A stretch of 15,798 nt of DNA from an uncultured Collinsella sp. (GTDB taxonomy: Bacteria > Actinomycetota > Coriobacteriia > Coriobacteriales > Coriobacteriaceae). The notes beneath the pieces were generated by a model. The model saw nothing but the letters and a program-made list of their open reading frames with translations. It did no database searches and had not been told where the DNA came from. The position numbers and the translations under genes were made by a program. Of the stretch, positions 14,376 through 15,798 are shown piece by piece (positions within the stretch are counted from its first letter, which is position 1; each line of letters starts with the position of its first letter). The stretch spans positions 1 to 15,798 of the forward strand of contig USHR01000023.1 in the NCBI GenBank assembly GCA_900554495.1, written 5' to 3'.

Positions 14376-14504
14376 CGCTGCCGTTTCCTTCATATTCCAG
14401 GGCACTTGCCCAACCCTGTCCAATTATGGCTCGCAGCTTAACAAACGTCCCTTAAGGCTAGCTTAGGCTCACGGCAGCCGGAGCCGTTAGCCGCAAGACG
14501 CACA

Positions 14505-14559
14505 GGGGACGCAGGAATACGATGATCCGTTTTCCTCCGTCCCCGAGGGATCATTTTTT
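14505..14559. repeat. Two overlapping, mutually exclusive hairpins after the dehydrogenase gene
   Basis: GGGGACGCAGGA (14505-14516) can pair with TCCTCCGTCCCC (14533-14544) at 11 of 12 positions. Alternatively ATGATCC (14522-14528) pairs perfectly with GGATCAT (14548-14554), followed on the plus strand by TTTTTT. The stems overlap, so only one can form. The T-tract faces the plus strand, where no gene precedes it; on the minus strand the structure directly follows the dehydrogenase stop. It may be an intergenic repeat common in this group, or a 3' processing structure. Confidence 0.45.
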
Positions 14560-15517
14560 AGTACTTGAAGAAGCCCTCGCCCGAGCTTTCGCCCAGCTTG
14601 CCTTCGTCGAGCATCTGCCTGAGGACGGAGGCCATGGCCTTAAAGTTGTAGGGCATCATCATCTTTTTGAGCAGTGGGCTCACCAGGCCCGGCACCTTCT
14701 GATACTGCATGACGATGTTGTAGGCCGTCTGGATGCCCACCGTGTCGAACACGCGGAACGGACCTTTGGGCGCGCCAGTGCCGCGCGTCCATGCGAGGTC
14801 GATGCTCTTGGGGTCGCTGATGCCCGAGACATACAGGTCGAGGCCCGAAAGCAGCCACGGCACCAACATGGAGTTGAGCAGGTAGCCGTTCTTTTCCTTG
14901 TTGACGGGAAGCGCCAGCATGCGAATGTCGTTGGCAAAGTCGACGAGTTCATCGAAGTAGCGCTTGTCGGTCTGGTCCTGTGCCATGACCTCGGTCATGT
15001 TGTTCTTCCAGATAGAGTTGGCAAAGTGCAGCGACAGGTACTTCTCGGGGCGGCCGGTGTACTTGGCAAAGGTACTCGGCAGCAGCGTGGAGGAATTGGT
15101 CACGACGACGGTCTTTTGCGGGAGAACCGGGGCGAGCTTCTTGTAGAAGTCAATCTTTGCCTGGGTGTCCTCAGCCATAGACTCGATGACCAAATCGGCG
15201 TCGGCCACTGCCTTTGCAAGATCGAGCTCCAGCTTAAGTGTGGAGTAGGCGCGCTCAACGGCGGCGAGTGCCACCTCTTTGTCGAAGGGCTTGCCGCTAT
15301 CGGCGATACCGGAGCACCACTCGCCCGTGCCGTCCGCCATACCCTCGATTGCCGCGATGTACTCCTCGCGCACATGATCGATCTTGGGCTGGGTGCGGCC
15401 GATGCTGCCCTCGCTGCGCAGCCAAATCGTTACATCAAAGCCGCAGTAGGCAGCCTGAAAGGCAATCTGGCTTCCCAGCACGCCGCCGCCGGCGACGCAA
15501 ACGGTCTTGTAGCTCAT
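14558..15517 (-). CDS. 3-hydroxyacyl-CoA dehydrogenase
   Basis: This 319-residue enzyme interconverts L-3-hydroxyacyl-CoA and 3-ketoacyl-CoA with NAD(H). The Rossmann domain starts with CVAGGGVLGSQIAF (GxGxxG form at residues 9-15) and covers about residues 1-190; the helical C-terminal domain follows and ends GEGFFKY, as in the family. Catalytic residues line up with the mammalian enzyme by spacing: Ser143, His164, Glu176 (12 after the His) and Asn215. ESMAED near residue 112 is also typical. A large insert-like loop with CSGIADSGKPFDKE (68-81) lies before the second half of the Rossmann fold. The ATG at 15517 has AGAGGA 7 bases upstream. No beta-oxidation or butyrate genes are adjacent, so the pathway cannot be read from context. 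Confidence 0.93.
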   Translation of the reverse strand: MSYKTVCVAGGGVLGSQIAFQAAYCGFDVTIWLRSEGSIGRTQPKIDHVREEYIAAIEGMADGTGEWCSGIADSGKPFDKEVALAAVERAYSTLKLELDLAKAVADADLVIESMAEDTQAKIDFYKKLAPVLPQKTVVVTNSSTLLPSTFAKYTGRPEKYLSLHFANSIWKNNMTEVMAQDQTDKRYFDELVDFANDIRMLALPVNKEKNGYLLNSMLVPWLLSGLDLYVSGISDPKSIDLAWTRGTGAPKGPFRVFDTVGIQTAYNIVMQYQKVPGLVSPLLKKMMMPYNFKAMASVLRQMLDEGKLGESSGEGFFKY

Positions 15518-15643
15518 GGGACGGTCCTCTCTTACGTAATTCCATAGATGTGTATTTATTCAACCGTAAGGAGGGTTGCACGCTGGGGGTGGGTTCTATA
15601 AACGGACGGTAATTTGCGGCGAACGGCAACACCTGTTCATTAT

Positions 15644-15722
15644 CTCAGGGTTCCGAGGACAATTATTGGTGTCACTGAGACGTCGTTTGCGGAAGTATGC
15701 GGCAAATTCCGGAACCCTTGAG
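15644..15722 (-). promoter_or_regulatory. Long-range stem in the dehydrogenase leader
   Basis: CTCAGGGTTCCG (15644-15655) is complementary to CGGAACCCTTGAG (15710-15722) over 12 pairs with one bulged T, with a 54-base loop. It sits between the candidate promoter at 15743-15771 and the dehydrogenase start. No T-tract follows on the minus strand, so it is not a simple terminator. No RNA family is recognised. Confidence 0.4.
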
Positions 15723-15742
15723 CACAACCCGGTTTTCCGCCA

Positions 15743-15791
15743 ATAAAACCGACGCTCCTATAAGTTGTCAAGAGGCAGTTTGCGGGAGCGT
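15743..15791 (-). promoter_or_regulatory. Possible minus-strand promoter with flanking inverted repeat
   Basis: On the minus strand a perfect TTGACA (15771-15766) is followed after 17 bases by TTTTAT (15748-15743), a 4 of 6 match to the -10. ACGCTCC (15752-15758) and GGAGCGT (15785-15791) form a perfect 7-base inverted repeat spanning the -35. Transcription would start near 15736, about 220 bases before the dehydrogenase ATG. The stretch 15518-15798 holds no gene that I can support. Confidence 0.45.
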
Positions 15792-15798
15792 TCTCTCC

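Noticed and set aside
12540..14441. 633-codon open frame antisense to the sulfotransferase gene
   Set aside because: Low-complexity Val/Arg/His/Gly composition, no SD and no recognisable domain. The opposite strand has signal peptide, lipobox and catalytic residues.

Overview
The window looks like chromosomal DNA of a high-GC actinobacterium of the class Coriobacteriia. A Collinsella-type gut bacterium is my best guess, from the codon bias (G/C third positions), the amaP/DUF2273/Asp23 cassette, the Tat-exported arylsulfate sulfotransferase and the short intergenic GC-rich repeats. This is recognition from memory, not a search. I see no rRNA, tRNA, CRISPR array, transposase or phage gene.

Layout, left to right. 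The minus strand carries most genes. 1-689 is the N-terminal part of a YitT-family membrane protein cut by the window edge. 898-2379 is an envelope-stress cassette (amaP, DUF2273 protein, Asp23/Gls24 protein), bounded by a terminator upstream that also ends yebC and another downstream. 2545-3351 is the YebC/PmpR regulator. 3517-5700 is a 727-residue polytopic membrane protein resembling the DUF6020 family, bracketed by two hairpins that share a core but have different, perfectly complementary arms. Then come lgt (5784-6605), a stand-alone NifU C-terminal-domain protein (6715-6993), a dCMP deaminase-family protein (7164-7688) and type III pantothenate kinase coaX (7769-8620).

coaX diverges from an OPT-family oligopeptide transporter (8812-10515, plus strand). 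A dyad sits between them and could overlap both promoters. The OPT gene ends in a textbook terminator, and a DUF389 membrane protein with a perfect EF-hand-type loop follows (10731-11870, plus). The minus strand resumes with a small membrane-anchored protein of unknown function (11996-12445), whose start is one base after a 12-codon ORF with a strong Shine-Dalgarno. After that come a Tat/lipobox arylsulfate sulfotransferase (12636-14375) and a 3-hydroxyacyl-CoA dehydrogenase (14558-15517). The last 281 bases hold no gene, but a possible minus-strand promoter and a structured leader.

Most genes are ordinary housekeeping or envelope functions. The less ordinary signals are the coupled leader ORF upstream of the unknown protein, the EF-hand loop in the DUF389 protein, the paired hairpins around the DUF6020-like gene and the shared coaX/OPT dyad. 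I do not see a clear new multi-gene system.
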